Assembly (NCBI RefSeq): GCF_003253995.1
Contig: NZ_QKZL01000019.1
Coordinates: forward strand, 1 to 64,000
Length of the DNA: 64,000 nt
Reading direction: 5' to 3'
Source: Palleronia aestuarii
GTDB taxonomy: Bacteria > Pseudomonadota > Alphaproteobacteria > Rhodobacterales > Rhodobacteraceae
Shown here: piece by piece, positions 51,030 through 60,081 of the stretch
Position numbering within the stretch: position 1 is the first letter of the stretch
Layout of the letters: each line of letters begins with the position of its first letter
Position numbers and translations under genes: made by a program
Notes under the pieces: model-generated
The model's database searches: none
Told to the model about the DNA's origin: nothing
What the model saw: the letters and a program-made list of their open reading frames with translations, nothing else

Positions 51030-51040
51030 CTGCAATGCGG
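51030..51040. promoter_or_regulatory. PhaR-type operator 2 upstream of the phasin (one mismatch)
   Basis: CTGCAATGCGG fits CTGC-N3-GCAG at seven of eight fixed positions (G instead of A). It is 29 bases from the first site, just under three helical turns. Two adjacent sites allow cooperative binding. Confidence 0.65.
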
Positions 51041-51328
51041 CAAAAAGTTTTGACCGTGCCATGGGCGGGTGATGACGGACCCGCGCAAGATGGACGTAGG
51101 GTAAGGGGCAGGCGCCGTCGTACGACCCCATCCACGATCCGAACGGTCATCCCTCGAACCTGGGCTATCTCGGGTGAGCCGCCGTTCGATATCGATCTGG
51201 CGTCCACGGAGCCGGCAGCGGATCAGCTCGGTGGTCTGCGGGAACCACCCCGGAAGCTCGCATGAGGCCCGGTCCGGAGATGGGGTAAAGTTCGACCGGG
51301 CCGCAATCCCGCTTTCGTGGAACCGCTT
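51041..51328. other. Gap between phasin promoter and hybrid kinase end
   Basis: About 290 bases hold the far upstream side of the phasin promoter and the downstream region of the second hybrid kinase. No gene, repeat or clear terminator was recognised. Open frames here lack start signals and family resemblance. Confidence 0.5.
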
Positions 51329-53482
51329 TCAGGCGGCAGACCGTGACTGGATCTCGATCGCGGCGGACGATGCGCGATGGAAAGCGACATCGATGTCCTT
51401 GCCGTCCCGGCAGGCTTCTTCGAGCGCCACGCAGGATTCCGCGAAATTCGTGAACCCCAGCATGCCCGAGAGAGAAATCAACGCATGTGCGTTCCGGGCG
51501 AGGTCGTGGCGTGATGGAATCCGGGACTGGCCGTCGAAGATCTCGGCGATCCGCTTGCTCAGGTCCGCCCGCGCGGCTGCGACCTTTTCCGGCCCGAGCA
51601 AGGCTTCGATCGAGATCGTTTCTGCGTCCGTTTCCGGTAACGGAACCGCCGCGATCCGACGATCGGCGCGTCGCAAGGACGCAAACACCTTCTCGAGGAG
51701 TTCCCCCTTGCGAAACGGTTTCGACACGTGCCCGTTCATGCCGGTTTCGCCGAACATCTTGATCTGATGGGGCAGGACGTTCGCTGTCATGGCGAGGATG
51801 GGAACATCACGGCTTCGATTGTCGAGGGCCCTGATCTGCGTCGCGGCCGTAAGCCCATCCATCACCGGCATCTGGATATCCATCAGGACCAGATCGTAAT
51901 TTCCGGAACGGACCATAGCGACTGCCTCGGCCCCGTTACGTGCGGTCTCGACGTCGTGTCCGGCTTCGGTCAGGATCGCCATGGCCAGATCACGGTTATA
52001 TTCGAGATCCTCGACGAGAAGGATGCGACCACCCGGACCCGATGAGGGCTGCCGATCGGCGAGCGCAGCCGGGATGGGGTCGCGACCGGTGCGGGGCAGA
52101 CGGGCCGGAACGGTGAACCAGAAGGCCGATCCTTCGTCGGGTCGGCTCCGGACCCCGATCTCGCCCCCCATCGCCCGGACCAGTCGCTTGGATATGGCGA
52201 GCCCCAGTCCCGTTCCCCCGAAACGCGACATCCTCGCCTGGCCGACCTGGTAGAACTCGTCGAAGAGCCGATCGACCTGATCCTCCGCGATGCCGATACC
52301 GGTATCCTCGACGACGAACCGGATTCCGGGCCCCGCGATGAGGTCGACGCGGTCGACGGATACGCGAATTCCACCGGTCTCGGTGAACTTGGAGGCATTG
52401 TTCAGGAGGTTGAGGAGTACCTGCCGAATGCGGGTCTCGTCGCCGACGAGCACTTCCGGCAAATCGGAAGACAGATCGAGATCGAGCGTCAAACTCTTGC
52501 GCTCCACCTGATCGGCGACGATCGAGATGGCATTGTTGATGAGCGGCGGCAGCGAGAAGGACTGGTCGCGGAGCTGCACGCATCCCGCCTCGATCTTCGA
52601 GAAGTCGAGGATATCGTTCACCGTGGACAACAGCGACGATCCCGCGAATTGCACACGTTCGAGGTAGCGGCGTTGCACCGCGTCGAGTTCGGTGTCGGAG
52701 ATCAGCTCGGAATAGCCGATGATCCCGTTCAGGGGAGTGCGGATCTCATGGCTCATCGAGGCCAGGAACTCCGTCTTGGCCTGGTTCGCGTCCTCGGCGC
52801 GGTGAAGCGCCAGCTCGGCCGCCCTGCGCGCCCGGGAGAGATCGCGCGCGGCGCGGCGGGTCTGACGGACATAGGCGAAGCCGACGATTCCGAAGACAAG
52901 GCTCAGCACGACCACGAGCGCTTCGAGCCGAACGATCGTGCGTCGGAAGGATTGCGTCGTTTGCCTTTCCGCCTGGACATAGTCGTCGATGATCGTGCTT
53001 TCGGTGACGAGAAGAGTATCCGCGAGCCCCAGGATTTCGTCGAAGGCTTCCGTGTCGGCAGCGGCGAGCGACAACGGGGGGGTGGTCATGCGGTCGCGGA
53101 TCCGCTCGGCTAGGTGTTCGGCTTCGAAGTCGAAGGCCGTTCCCTCGGTCAGCCGATGCAATCGGTCGAGCCTCGCGGGAACGCCGGCGAAAGCCGATTC
53201 CCGCAGGTCGAGGAAATGCGCCTCCCCGGTCGCGGCATAGCGAAGCCCGGCAATCTCGGCCGTTCGCACCCTGTCGAGGATCTCCCACGTCACGGTCCTC
53301 GTCTCGACCAGGGTATCGAGTTCGAAACCGGTCGGGGACGTGGCAGAGACGTTCTGTCTCAGACTGCCGACGAGCAGGACGATCGCCAGAAGCAACGTGA
53401 GAGAGAAAATCGCGGCCAACGGAATGATCCGTGCATCGCCGGGCGCCCGGGCGCGTTCATCGGCATCGAGGGTGACACTCAT
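51329..53482 (-). CDS. Membrane hybrid sensor histidine kinase with CHASE3, receiver and Hpt domains
   Basis: This is a 717-residue protein. Membrane segments at about 19-40 and 186-205 flank a periplasmic CHASE3-like helical domain. A coiled-coil linker leads to HisKA with His245 in [14 protein letters not shown]. The HATPase has [16 protein letters not shown] and GGTGLGL. A receiver with Asp535 ([13 protein letters not shown]) and a C-terminal Hpt domain with His666 ([16 protein letters not shown]) follow. All steps of an internal His-Asp-His relay are present, so it can pass phosphate to a separate regulator. It begins two bases after the response regulator gene, the obvious partner. Confidence 0.93.
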   Translation of the reverse strand: MSVTLDADERARAPGDARIIPLAAIFSLTLLLAIVLLVGSLRQNVSATSPTGFELDTLVETRTVTWEILDRVRTAEIAGLRYAATGEAHFLDLRESAFAGVPARLDRLHRLTEGTAFDFEAEHLAERIRDRMTTPPLSLAAADTEAFDEILGLADTLLVTESTIIDDYVQAERQTTQSFRRTIVRLEALVVVLSLVFGIVGFAYVRQTRRAARDLSRARRAAELALHRAEDANQAKTEFLASMSHEIRTPLNGIIGYSELISDTELDAVQRRYLERVQFAGSSLLSTVNDILDFSKIEAGCVQLRDQSFSLPPLINNAISIVADQVERKSLTLDLDLSSDLPEVLVGDETRIRQVLLNLLNNASKFTETGGIRVSVDRVDLIAGPGIRFVVEDTGIGIAEDQVDRLFDEFYQVGQARMSRFGGTGLGLAISKRLVRAMGGEIGVRSRPDEGSAFWFTVPARLPRTGRDPIPAALADRQPSSGPGGRILLVEDLEYNRDLAMAILTEAGHDVETARNGAEAVAMVRSGNYDLVLMDIQMPVMDGLTAATQIRALDNRSRDVPILAMTANVLPHQIKMFGETGMNGHVSKPFRKGELLEKVFASLRRADRRIAAVPLPETDAETISIEALLGPEKVAAARADLSKRIAEIFDGQSRIPSRHDLARNAHALISLSGMLGFTNFAESCVALEEACRDGKDIDVAFHRASSAAIEIQSRSAA

Positions 53483-53484
53483 CT

Positions 53485-54234
53485 TCAGCCGCCGAGAAGC
53501 TTGCCGCCGAGCGCGGCCGTGGCCGAACGACTGGCGGTTCCGAGGTTCCGGAACAGGGCGGACATATGGACCTTCACGGTGCCCTCGCCCAGATCGAGCC
53601 GGCGGGCGATCTCCTTGTTCGATTTGCCCAGAACCAGAAGTTCGAGCACCTCCTTCTGGCGCGGCGTCAGGCCCTCGAGGGTCGGTCGGACGGGGGCCGG
53701 TTCGCGCGCCTCCTCCACCTCGATCATGGTGATCGATTGCGGCACGTAGATCAGTCCCTCGAGCACCATCGACAGCGCATGGAAGATCTGGGTGGCGCCC
53801 AGGCTCTTCGGGACGTATCCGTGCACGCCGCTGGTCAGTGCCATGAGGATATCGTCCCGCCGCCGTGAACCGGAAATCACCGTGATCTTGAGGTCGGCGA
53901 ATTCCTCGCGTACGGCGCGCAGGCTGGAAGCGCTCTTCATGCCGGGCATGTCCAAGTCGAAGACCCCGAGCGCGATCTCGTCGTGACGGGAGAGGAGATC
54001 GACGGCATCGTCGAGGGAGGTCGCCTCGATCACCTCCGAAAAACCCAGCCGCTGTGTAAGGATGACCCCGAGCGCCATTCGGAAGAATTCATCGTCGTCG
54101 GCGATCAGCGCGGTCCGGCCCCCTTTTGCGGCACGGAGCCGGTTCGGATCCGGATGATCGGCCTCTTCGCCCGGCACATCGAAAATCTTGGGGATGGCCC
54201 GTACTGCGGCACTACGCCTACCTGCGTCAAACAT
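53485..54234 (-). CDS. LuxR-family response regulator
   Basis: This 249-residue protein has an unstructured leader of about 40 residues, then a complete receiver with [12 protein letters not shown], phospho-acceptor Asp93 in [10 protein letters not shown], the Ser/Thr switch in VISGS and the Lys in GYVPKS. The C-terminal LuxR helix-turn-helix is [26 protein letters not shown] and [19 protein letters not shown]. It probably receives phosphate from the hybrid kinase translated immediately downstream. The longer reading to 54279 lacks a ribosome-binding site. The target genes are unknown; the next locus is the tad pilus cluster. Confidence 0.92.
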   Translation of the reverse strand: MFDAGRRSAAVRAIPKIFDVPGEEADHPDPNRLRAAKGGRTALIADDDEFFRMALGVILTQRLGFSEVIEATSLDDAVDLLSRHDEIALGVFDLDMPGMKSASSLRAVREEFADLKITVISGSRRRDDILMALTSGVHGYVPKSLGATQIFHALSMVLEGLIYVPQSITMIEVEEAREPAPVRPTLEGLTPRQKEVLELLVLGKSNKEIARRLDLGEGTVKVHMSALFRNLGTASRSATAALGGKLLGG

Positions 54235-54648
54235 AATGGTTCTCGTCTGAATCACTCGTAACAAAGGTCGTGAACGCAATATACAGGACCGCGCGTTGCG
54301 AGATTAACAAATTCTTACTGCCAATCGAACCGGCATCGTAAGTAATACAGTCAAAAGATGAGATAATTAAAATTTTTCAATTTTAAGAAGAAGTGTGTAG
54401 AAGCGAGTGGACGACAAGATATTGGTTTGATTGAGTATTGCGAAGGTTAGAAACAGGCCTTCGCCAAATTGCGATTTTCGTCGATGTTGCGTCAAAGTGT
54501 CGCATCGTGGAACCAATCGACGATCATGCTTGCCAATGTCTCTCGTGGCATGCGCGATCCATGGTGCTGACCACTTCCGCTGACAGGTTTCAGCCGGTTT
54601 TCGAAGCTGTCGGTTCAAGTTCCATTCGACTGATCGTCGGAACCCGGC
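54235..54648. other. AT-rich gap between response regulator and tad cluster
   Basis: This 414-base region is clearly richer in A/T than its flanks. It holds the promoter of the leftward regulator-kinase pair and the end of the tadG-like transcript. TTAA-N7-TTAC at 54304-54318 is one base off a CtrA site. A hairpin with 7-base arms, GCGAAGG and CCTTCGC, spans 54440-54464. An 83-codon minus-strand frame here is not convincing. Confidence 0.55.
54440..54464. terminator. Hairpin downstream of the leftward tad transcript
   Basis: GCGAAGG and CCTTCGC form a perfect 7-base stem with an 11-base loop, about 185 bases beyond the tadG-like stop codon. There is no adjacent T-run on the minus strand, so termination is uncertain. 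It could instead be a regulator site. Confidence 0.35.
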
Positions 54649-55962
54649 TTATTCCACTACCGATATGATTTGCCCGATGAGGATCTCTTCTGTTCCGTCA
54701 TCGGCACATTCGATGGCCAGATCGGAATTGCCCGTCAGCTTGATCGTGTCCGCGATGACCTGCGTGCAGCCGTTGCTGCCATCGGAGTTTCCGGTGAACT
54801 CGACATCGGCGGCGGGCATGTAGATCGCGCCGGTGAAGCTTGAGGCGGAGTTACCAAGAATGTCGTGTGACAGCGTGTTGGACCGGGCGCCGAAGAAGAG
54901 AATGCCGGAATAGGGCCCGTCCTCGGGAGCGGAGAGATCGAACTGTGCGCCGCCGTTGAATTTCACCGAGGCCAAGGGACCCAGATAGAAGGTGACATCC
55001 TCTCCTGTCACGACAGCGGTGTTGTTGGCCGCAAAATCACCGTTGCCGATGATGTAGACACCGGGCTCGAAATGCACGGGCCCCTTCAGCGAGACGCCGT
55101 TGCAGAACTTCTTGACGTTCAGGACCGTCCCGTCGGGATGCGTCCACGTCTCGTCTGTCGTCACGGTCGTCAAAGAAGCGTTTTGGCCGCCGTTGCCGAT
55201 CTGCACATTGCCACCGCCGGGTCCACCCGCCGGACAGGCCGGCGGCTCCATGACCCAGTAATACGGGTCAGCGACCGCCGGTGCATTGGTGAGGGGAGCC
55301 TCGCATTCGGTCATCGTCAGGTTGTCAGTTGTCTCCGCCCCTCCGGACGACTGGACGCAGTCGGTCGTCAAGGTGCCGCCCTGTCCCTGCATGTCGAAAG
55401 AATCGGATGCGGTCGAATTCGAGGCGACCGCGCATCCCGTCAGGGTGGCGGTGGTGCTTCCGGTCACGGTAACGGCACCGGATTCGGTCTCGTTCAGCGC
55501 AAGGATGCAGGCGGGCTGACCCAGGCCTGTCACGGCGGCCACGGCGCGGGCGGCGATGACCACGTCCTGGTCGTCCTCGCCCGCGAAGATCGCCGAGAAG
55601 AGCTTCGGCCGTGTCTCGGTCAGGATGACCTCGACCGCGGTCGGCTCGCCCGTGAAGGCGCCCGAAAGGGGCGGGATGTTGACGGTGATGGTGCCGACCG
55701 CGCCGTCGTAATCCGAGCCCAGGGCGACATCGAGCGCGGCGGCGTCGATGTCGTCCTTGTCGTCGCCCTTGGCCTTGTGCACCGCGCCGGCATGGGCGGC
55801 GAAGTCGGCGGCGTGCTGGAGGAGGCGCTGGTTGTGGTAGCGGTAGCCGGTTTCCGCACCGAGCCCCATGCCCCCCACGAGGACCGGCATCGCCAGCGCC
55901 ACGTAGATGGCCACGCCACCGCGGCGGTCGGAAAGAAACGCGTGAAGACGGGTCCTGGACAT
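54649..55962 (-). CDS. TadG-like Flp pilus minor protein
   Basis: This 437-residue protein has a TadE/TadG-type N-terminus: LSDRRGGVAIYVALAMPVLVGGMGLGAETGYRYH, with one membrane helix and a downstream NQRLLQHAADFAAHAGAV helix. The remainder is a Gly/Asn/Thr-rich extracellular part with short strand repeats (GSTTATLTGCAVASNSTAS, FTGNSDGSNG, LTGNSDLAIEC). It has no von Willebrand A domain, which classical TadG carries. It is the last gene of the leftward tad operon, 22 bases after tadC, and may act as a minor pseudopilin or adhesin. Confidence 0.78.
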   Translation of the reverse strand: MSRTRLHAFLSDRRGGVAIYVALAMPVLVGGMGLGAETGYRYHNQRLLQHAADFAAHAGAVHKAKGDDKDDIDAAALDVALGSDYDGAVGTITVNIPPLSGAFTGEPTAVEVILTETRPKLFSAIFAGEDDQDVVIAARAVAAVTGLGQPACILALNETESGAVTVTGSTTATLTGCAVASNSTASDSFDMQGQGGTLTTDCVQSSGGAETTDNLTMTECEAPLTNAPAVADPYYWVMEPPACPAGGPGGGNVQIGNGGQNASLTTVTTDETWTHPDGTVLNVKKFCNGVSLKGPVHFEPGVYIIGNGDFAANNTAVVTGEDVTFYLGPLASVKFNGGAQFDLSAPEDGPYSGILFFGARSNTLSHDILGNSASSFTGAIYMPAADVEFTGNSDGSNGCTQVIADTIKLTGNSDLAIECADDGTEEILIGQIISVVE

Positions 55963-55984
55963 GACGGGCTCCGGAAAGGGCGGC

Positions 55985-56953
55985 TCAGAGGTTCATGATC
56001 TGGATGCCCGCAGGACCCAGGATCACGCCGAAGAGGACGGGCAGGAAGAAGACGATCATCGGCACGGTAAGCTTCGGGGGCAGGGCAGCGGCCTTCTTCT
56101 CGGCAAGGCTCATGCGCAGGTCGCGGCTCTCCTGTGCCAGCACCCGCAGCGACTGCCCCAGCGACGTGCCGTGCTTCTCGGCCTGCACGAGGGTCGTGAC
56201 TGCCTGGCGGATGCTGTCCACGCCGGTGCGATCGGAGAGGTTCTCGAACGCCTTGCGGCGATCGGCGAGGTAGGACATCTCGGCCGTGGTAAGGCTCAGC
56301 TCCTCGGCGAGCTCGACCGATTGCGCGCCGATCTCGATGGCCACCTTGCGCAATGCGCCCTCGATGCTCATGCCCGACTCGACGCAGATCAGAAGCAGGT
56401 CGAGCGCGTCGGGCCAGGCCCGCCGCATGGCCTGCTGGCGCTTGTCGATCCGGTTCTTCACGTAGATCGCGGGCCCGTAATAGCCGGCGCAGGCGGCCAC
56501 CACGCAAATCCCCCATTTCAGCGCGAAGGGCTGAGCGAGATCGATCAGCACGAAAACGTAGAACGCGGCGAAGGCGAAGAGGCCGAGCGGGAGCAGGAAA
56601 CGCATCGCGAGGAAGGCCATGATCGGCCCCTCGCCGCGAAAGCCCGCCATGCGGAGCCTCGCGCGCATTTCGCCGTCGGTCGCTTCCTGCGCCAGGCCGA
56701 AGCGCTCGACGATGTCCTTGAAAAGCTTCCTGGGCTCGCGCCGGAGCGATACCTTGTCCCCCGCCTTCAGTCGGGCGCGTTCGCGCACGCGGATCCGCTC
56801 GGCCTCGTCGGTCACGAGCCGCATCCGCCGCGCCAGGGTGTCGCTCACGAGATAGGGCCAGAGCGTGACCAGGATCCCGCAGGTGACGGCGGCCGCCGCC
56901 AGAAGCCCGATGGCCGGTTCGCGGTAGGTCTGGAGGAGAAGCTCGACGTTCAT
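55985..56953 (-). CDS. tadC: Flp pilus assembly inner-membrane protein TadC
   Basis: This 322-residue T2SF-domain protein has membrane segments at the N-terminus (GLLAAAAVTCGILVTLWPYL), in the middle and at the C-terminus. The cytoplasmic domain contains WPDALDLLLICVESGMSIEGALRKVA, AEELSLTTAEM and DSIRQAVTTLVQAEKHGTSLGQSLRVL, conserved in TadC. With TadB it forms the membrane platform on which TadA acts. It is 12 bases after tadB. Confidence 0.94.
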   Translation of the reverse strand: MNVELLLQTYREPAIGLLAAAAVTCGILVTLWPYLVSDTLARRMRLVTDEAERIRVRERARLKAGDKVSLRREPRKLFKDIVERFGLAQEATDGEMRARLRMAGFRGEGPIMAFLAMRFLLPLGLFAFAAFYVFVLIDLAQPFALKWGICVVAACAGYYGPAIYVKNRIDKRQQAMRRAWPDALDLLLICVESGMSIEGALRKVAIEIGAQSVELAEELSLTTAEMSYLADRRKAFENLSDRTGVDSIRQAVTTLVQAEKHGTSLGQSLRVLAQESRDLRMSLAEKKAAALPPKLTVPMIVFFLPVLFGVILGPAGIQIMNL

Positions 56954-56965
56954 GACCCGGTCCTT

Positions 56966-57961
56966 CTAGAAGTCGAAAGCGATCATCTTGCGCATGACGA
57001 GGATGCCGATCAGCATCCAGAATGCGGATGCGGCGAGGATGACGTTGCCGATGATGTTGGAGAATAGCAGCGCGACATAATCCGGAGCGATGGCGGCCAG
57101 TGCGCCCCCGACGAGGAAGGGCAGTGCGCCGATGATCATCGCCGAGGCCTTGGCCTCCGAGCTCATCGCCTGGATCTTGTTCTTCATCTTCTTGCGCTCG
57201 CGCACCACGCTCGAAAGGTTGCCGAGCGCTTCCGAGAGAGAGCCGCCGCTGCGGCTCTGGATCGCGATGACGATGGCGAAGAAGGTCGCCTCGGGGACGG
57301 GCATCCGCTCCGGGAGCCGCACGGCCGCATCGGCCAATGTCATGCCCATCGTGTGGTCGTCGACGATCGCCTTGAACTCGGCGCGCACGGGCTCGGGGGC
57401 CTCCGCCGCGATCGCCTTCATGCAGTCCGAGAGTGGCAGGCCGGATTTCACGCCACGCACGATGACGTCGAGCGCGTCGGGCAGTTCCGAGACGAAGCGC
57501 GACATGCGCCGCGCGCGCTTGCGGTTGACGTAGAGGTTCGGCGCCAGAAGGCCGAAGCCGATACCGAAGCCGAGCGCCGGCACCGGCCCGAGTCCGGCCG
57601 CGACCGTCGCCAGCAGGAAACCGAAGAGCGCGGAGGCGAGGCCGAAGATGTAGAACGTCTTGCGCGTCCAGCCGAGTCCCGCCTGCCGGATGCGAAGTTG
57701 CAGCGACACCTTGCGGCGCTTGCCGTCGGCACCCGTCTCCTTCTCCGCGATCTCGCGGAGCGCGTCTTCTACGCTCTGCTTGCGACCACGATCCTTCAAC
57801 GCGCCGGGCAGGACGGGCTTGCGGCCGCTCGCCACGGCGGTGAGGCGGTCGCTCGCGCGGCTGCCGCCGTCGAGGCGCGGCTTGAAGAGCGCCCAGAGCA
57901 TGCCCGCGGAGGCCATCGCGGTGAGCAGGAAGACCAGGAAAGGCTGGGCGGCGGCGGACAT
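56966..57961 (-). CDS. tadB: Flp pilus assembly inner-membrane protein TadB
   Basis: This is a 331-residue T2SF-domain protein homologous to TadC. Conserved features are SELPDALDVIVRGVKSGLPL, ADAAVRLPERMPVPEATFFA and the C-terminal SGGSLSEALGNLSSVVRERK region. It is membrane-anchored at both ends. It follows tadA by 12 bases and completes the platform pair. Confidence 0.94.
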   Translation of the reverse strand: MSAAAQPFLVFLLTAMASAGMLWALFKPRLDGGSRASDRLTAVASGRKPVLPGALKDRGRKQSVEDALREIAEKETGADGKRRKVSLQLRIRQAGLGWTRKTFYIFGLASALFGFLLATVAAGLGPVPALGFGIGFGLLAPNLYVNRKRARRMSRFVSELPDALDVIVRGVKSGLPLSDCMKAIAAEAPEPVRAEFKAIVDDHTMGMTLADAAVRLPERMPVPEATFFAIVIAIQSRSGGSLSEALGNLSSVVRERKKMKNKIQAMSSEAKASAMIIGALPFLVGGALAAIAPDYVALLFSNIIGNVILAASAFWMLIGILVMRKMIAFDF

Positions 57962-57973
57962 CTAGACCTTCTT

Positions 57974-59401
57974 TCAGGCTGCAGGCGCGAGGGCGGCGTC
58001 GAGCGCCTCGGCAAGGCGCTTCTCCTCGCCGTAATACCGCGCGCGGTCCCAGAAGGCGGGACGGCCGATACCGGTGGAGACGTGGTTGCCGATCAGGCGG
58101 CCATCGGCATCCTCGCCCTGCACGTCGTAGAGCATCAGGTCCTGCGTGGTGATCACGTCGCCCTCCATGCCCAGAACCTCGGTGATGTGGGTGATGCGGC
58201 GCGAGCCGTCGCGCAGGCGCATGGCGTGCACGATCACGTCGATCGAGCCCGAGATCATCTCGCGGATGGTGCGCGCGGGCAGGTTGAAGCCGCCCATGGT
58301 GATCATAGACTCGAGCCGCGAGAGCGCCTCCCGGGGCGAGTTCGCGTGGACCGTGCCCATGGAGCCATCGTGACCGGTGTTCATCGCCTGCAAGAGGTCG
58401 AACGCCTCGGTACCGCGCACCTCGCCTACGATGATGCGGTCGGGCCGCATCCGGAGGCAGTTCTTGACGAGCTGGCGCATGGTGATCTCGCCCTCGCCCT
58501 CGATGTTCGGGGGGCGGGTCTCGAGCCGCACGGTATGGGGCTGCTGGAGTTGCAGTTCGGCCGCGTCCTCGCAGGTCACGATCCGCTCGCCGCCGTCGAT
58601 ATAGCGGGTGAGGCAGTTCAGGAGCGTTGTCTTGCCCGAGCCGGTACCGCCCGAGACGAGCACGTTGCAGCGCACGCGCCCGATGATGCGGAGCACGTCG
58701 GCACCGGCCCGCGTGATGGTGCCGAGGCGGACGAGCTCGTCGAGGGTCAGCCGGTCGCGGGCGAATTTCCGGATCGTCAGCGTGGTGCCGTCGACGGCGA
58801 GCGGCGGGGCGATGACGTTGACGCGGGAGCCGTCGAGCAGGCGCGCGTCGCAGATGGGCGAGGACTCATCGACCCGGCGGCCGACCTGGCTCACGATCTT
58901 TTGGCAGATGTTGAGAAGCTGGTCGGCGTCGCGGAAGCGCACCGGGGCCTGCTCCACCTTGCCGCCGATCTCGATATAGATTTGGTCGGGCCCGTTCACC
59001 ATAATGTCGGTGATCTCGTCGCGCGCGAGCAGCGGCTCCAGCGGCCCGAGGCCCAGGACGTCGTTGCAGATGTCCTCGAGCAGGTCCTCTTGATCGGTGG
59101 CGGACAGCACCACCTTGCGGGCCGCGACGATATCGACAACGACACTACGCACGCTGGCGCGGGCGGTTTCGGGATCCATGTGTGACAACTGAGAAACGTC
59201 GATTGTCTCGACTAAAGCTGCGAAGATCGAGCCTTTCAAATCGTAATAGTCATTAGATTTGAGTATCAAATGCTTCGCCGGCGCGAGTATTTCTGGGCCC
59301 CAAGCACTACGAGACGCTATTGATCCGGACCCCGTCACGGAAAATTCGTGAGTTTTTGTATTTACTGCCGCAAAGGTTGCAGCCTGTCTTTTTCCGAACA
59401 T
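57974..59401 (-). CDS. tadA: Flp pilus assembly ATPase TadA/CpaF
   Basis: This is a 475-residue secretion ATPase. An N-terminal domain ([33 protein letters not shown]) precedes the motor with Walker [10 protein letters not shown] (about 251-259), an Asp box CEDAAELQL and Walker [10 protein letters not shown] (about 322-330). A His box [15 protein letters not shown] follows. It powers pilin assembly. The ATG at 59401 is preferred over one at 59467, because the upstream extension runs through the flp attenuator hairpin. Confidence 0.94.
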   Translation of the reverse strand: MFGKRQAATFAAVNTKTHEFSVTGSGSIASRSAWGPEILAPAKHLILKSNDYYDLKGSIFAALVETIDVSQLSHMDPETARASVRSVVVDIVAARKVVLSATDQEDLLEDICNDVLGLGPLEPLLARDEITDIMVNGPDQIYIEIGGKVEQAPVRFRDADQLLNICQKIVSQVGRRVDESSPICDARLLDGSRVNVIAPPLAVDGTTLTIRKFARDRLTLDELVRLGTITRAGADVLRIIGRVRCNVLVSGGTGSGKTTLLNCLTRYIDGGERIVTCEDAAELQLQQPHTVRLETRPPNIEGEGEITMRQLVKNCLRMRPDRIIVGEVRGTEAFDLLQAMNTGHDGSMGTVHANSPREALSRLESMITMGGFNLPARTIREMISGSIDVIVHAMRLRDGSRRITHITEVLGMEGDVITTQDLMLYDVQGEDADGRLIGNHVSTGIGRPAFWDRARYYGEEKRLAEALDAALAPAA

Positions 59402-59435
59402 GACCGACCAACACGGAATAGCTGAATAGGAGAAC

Positions 59436-59459
59436 GGATGGGGGAGCGTTCCCCCATCC
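59436..59459 (-). terminator. Attenuator-like hairpin between flp and tadA
   Basis: GGATGGGGGA and its exact complement form a 10-base stem with a four-base loop, starting 15 bases after the flp stop codon on the minus strand. The following bases (GTTCTCCTATT) are only moderately T-rich. Partial termination here would give much more pilin mRNA than tadA mRNA. Confidence 0.75.
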
Positions 59460-59474
59460 AGTGGCATGATGTGT

Positions 59475-59666
59475 TTAGCCGCCGGCAGCGGCAGGCGCGT
59501 TATCGTTCAGGGTGTTGCCAACAGCAAGGAAGATGCGATTGAGTGCGGGACCAGCAAGTTGCAGTCCCGCGATGATCACGATCGAAACGAGGCCGGCGAT
59601 CAGGCCGTACTCGATCGCGGTGGCGCCGGATTCGTCGTTCTTGAAGCGAGCGATGAGGTTCGTCAT
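59475..59666 (-). CDS. flp: Flp-family type IVb pilin
   Basis: This is a 63-residue pilin precursor. The leader MTNLIARFKNDESG is cut after Gly14 by the prepilin peptidase. The mature N-terminus ATAIEYGLIAGLVSIVIIAG has the Glu at position +5 followed by Tyr, the Flp hallmark. The hydrophobic helix is followed by a short tail ending APAAAGG. A CtrA-type site lies 100 bases upstream and a hairpin follows. Confidence 0.96.
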   Translation of the reverse strand: MTNLIARFKNDESGATAIEYGLIAGLVSIVIIAGLQLAGPALNRIFLAVGNTLNDNAPAAAGG

Positions 59667-59764
59667 TGAGAAGTCCCTTTTGGTTCAGTGGTGATCTGGC
59701 GGCCTGTTTCATGGCGGCCTGGCCAGCGGTGGTCGCCATGGTCGGCGTGCCACCAGTGATGCCC

Positions 59765-59780
59765 GTTAACATCCCGTTAA
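59765..59780 (-). promoter_or_regulatory. CtrA-type binding site upstream of flp
   Basis: On the minus strand the site reads TTAACGGGATGTTAAC, matching TTAA-N7-TTAAC in full and oriented as flp is transcribed, 100 bases before its start. CtrA activates the Flp-type pilin gene pilA in Caulobacter. The match is exact but no CtrA gene is in the window. Confidence 0.72.
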
Positions 59781-59783
59781 GAA

Positions 59784-59987
59784 ATTCGGCCTGATGGCCT
59801 AGGCCGCCCGGGGGAGGCGCGACCTCTCGCAACCCGCTGGCAGAAAATGGAAATACATTTCTATGGCCTTGGAACGGGCCCCTCGAAGGCTTGGAATCAC
59901 CTCCGCGACCATGGTGGCCCGGCACCCGGACTAGGCCATTCGGCCTAATCCACTTCGGCGGATGGCCTAGCCCGAGAGGCCGAATGG
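59784..59987. repeat. Cluster of GGCCTA palindromes and ATTCGGCC repeats
   Basis: ATTCGGCCTGAT at 59784 and ATTCGGCCTAAT at 59938 are direct repeats, each followed by GATGGCCTAG (at 59793 and 59961). GGCCTAGGCC (59796-59805) and TAGGCC-ATTC-GGCCTA (59932-59947) are perfect palindromes. CCATTCGGCC (59936-59945) and GGCCGAATGG (59978-59987) form a longer inverted pair. They look like multiple sites for one dimeric regulator. Confidence 0.6.
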
Positions 59988-60081
59988 CGCGGACAGGTGC
60001 GGGGCGGGTAATCTCGACGGGCAACTCGCATTTCACGGCCCATCCCCCGGGTCGCGCGCCGCCCGAACGAAAGGTACCGCC

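Larger units (their letters stand above)
59667..60081. other. Divergent tad regulatory region
   Basis: This 415-base gap lies between the leftward flp-tad operon and the rightward cpa operon. It contains a CtrA-type box, a cluster of GGCCTA/ATTCGGCC repeats and the palindrome GAAATACATTTC (59850-59861). No gene is supported inside. Confidence 0.65.

Noticed and set aside
54367-54618. An 83-codon minus-strand frame in the AT-rich gap before the tad cluster
   Set aside because: It has no good ribosome-binding site, no family resemblance, and codon use unlike the genes around it.
54605-54645. A tRNA T-arm-like sequence (GGTTCAAGTTCC)
   Set aside because: The flanking bases do not pair into a T-stem and no acceptor, D or anticodon arms fit around it.
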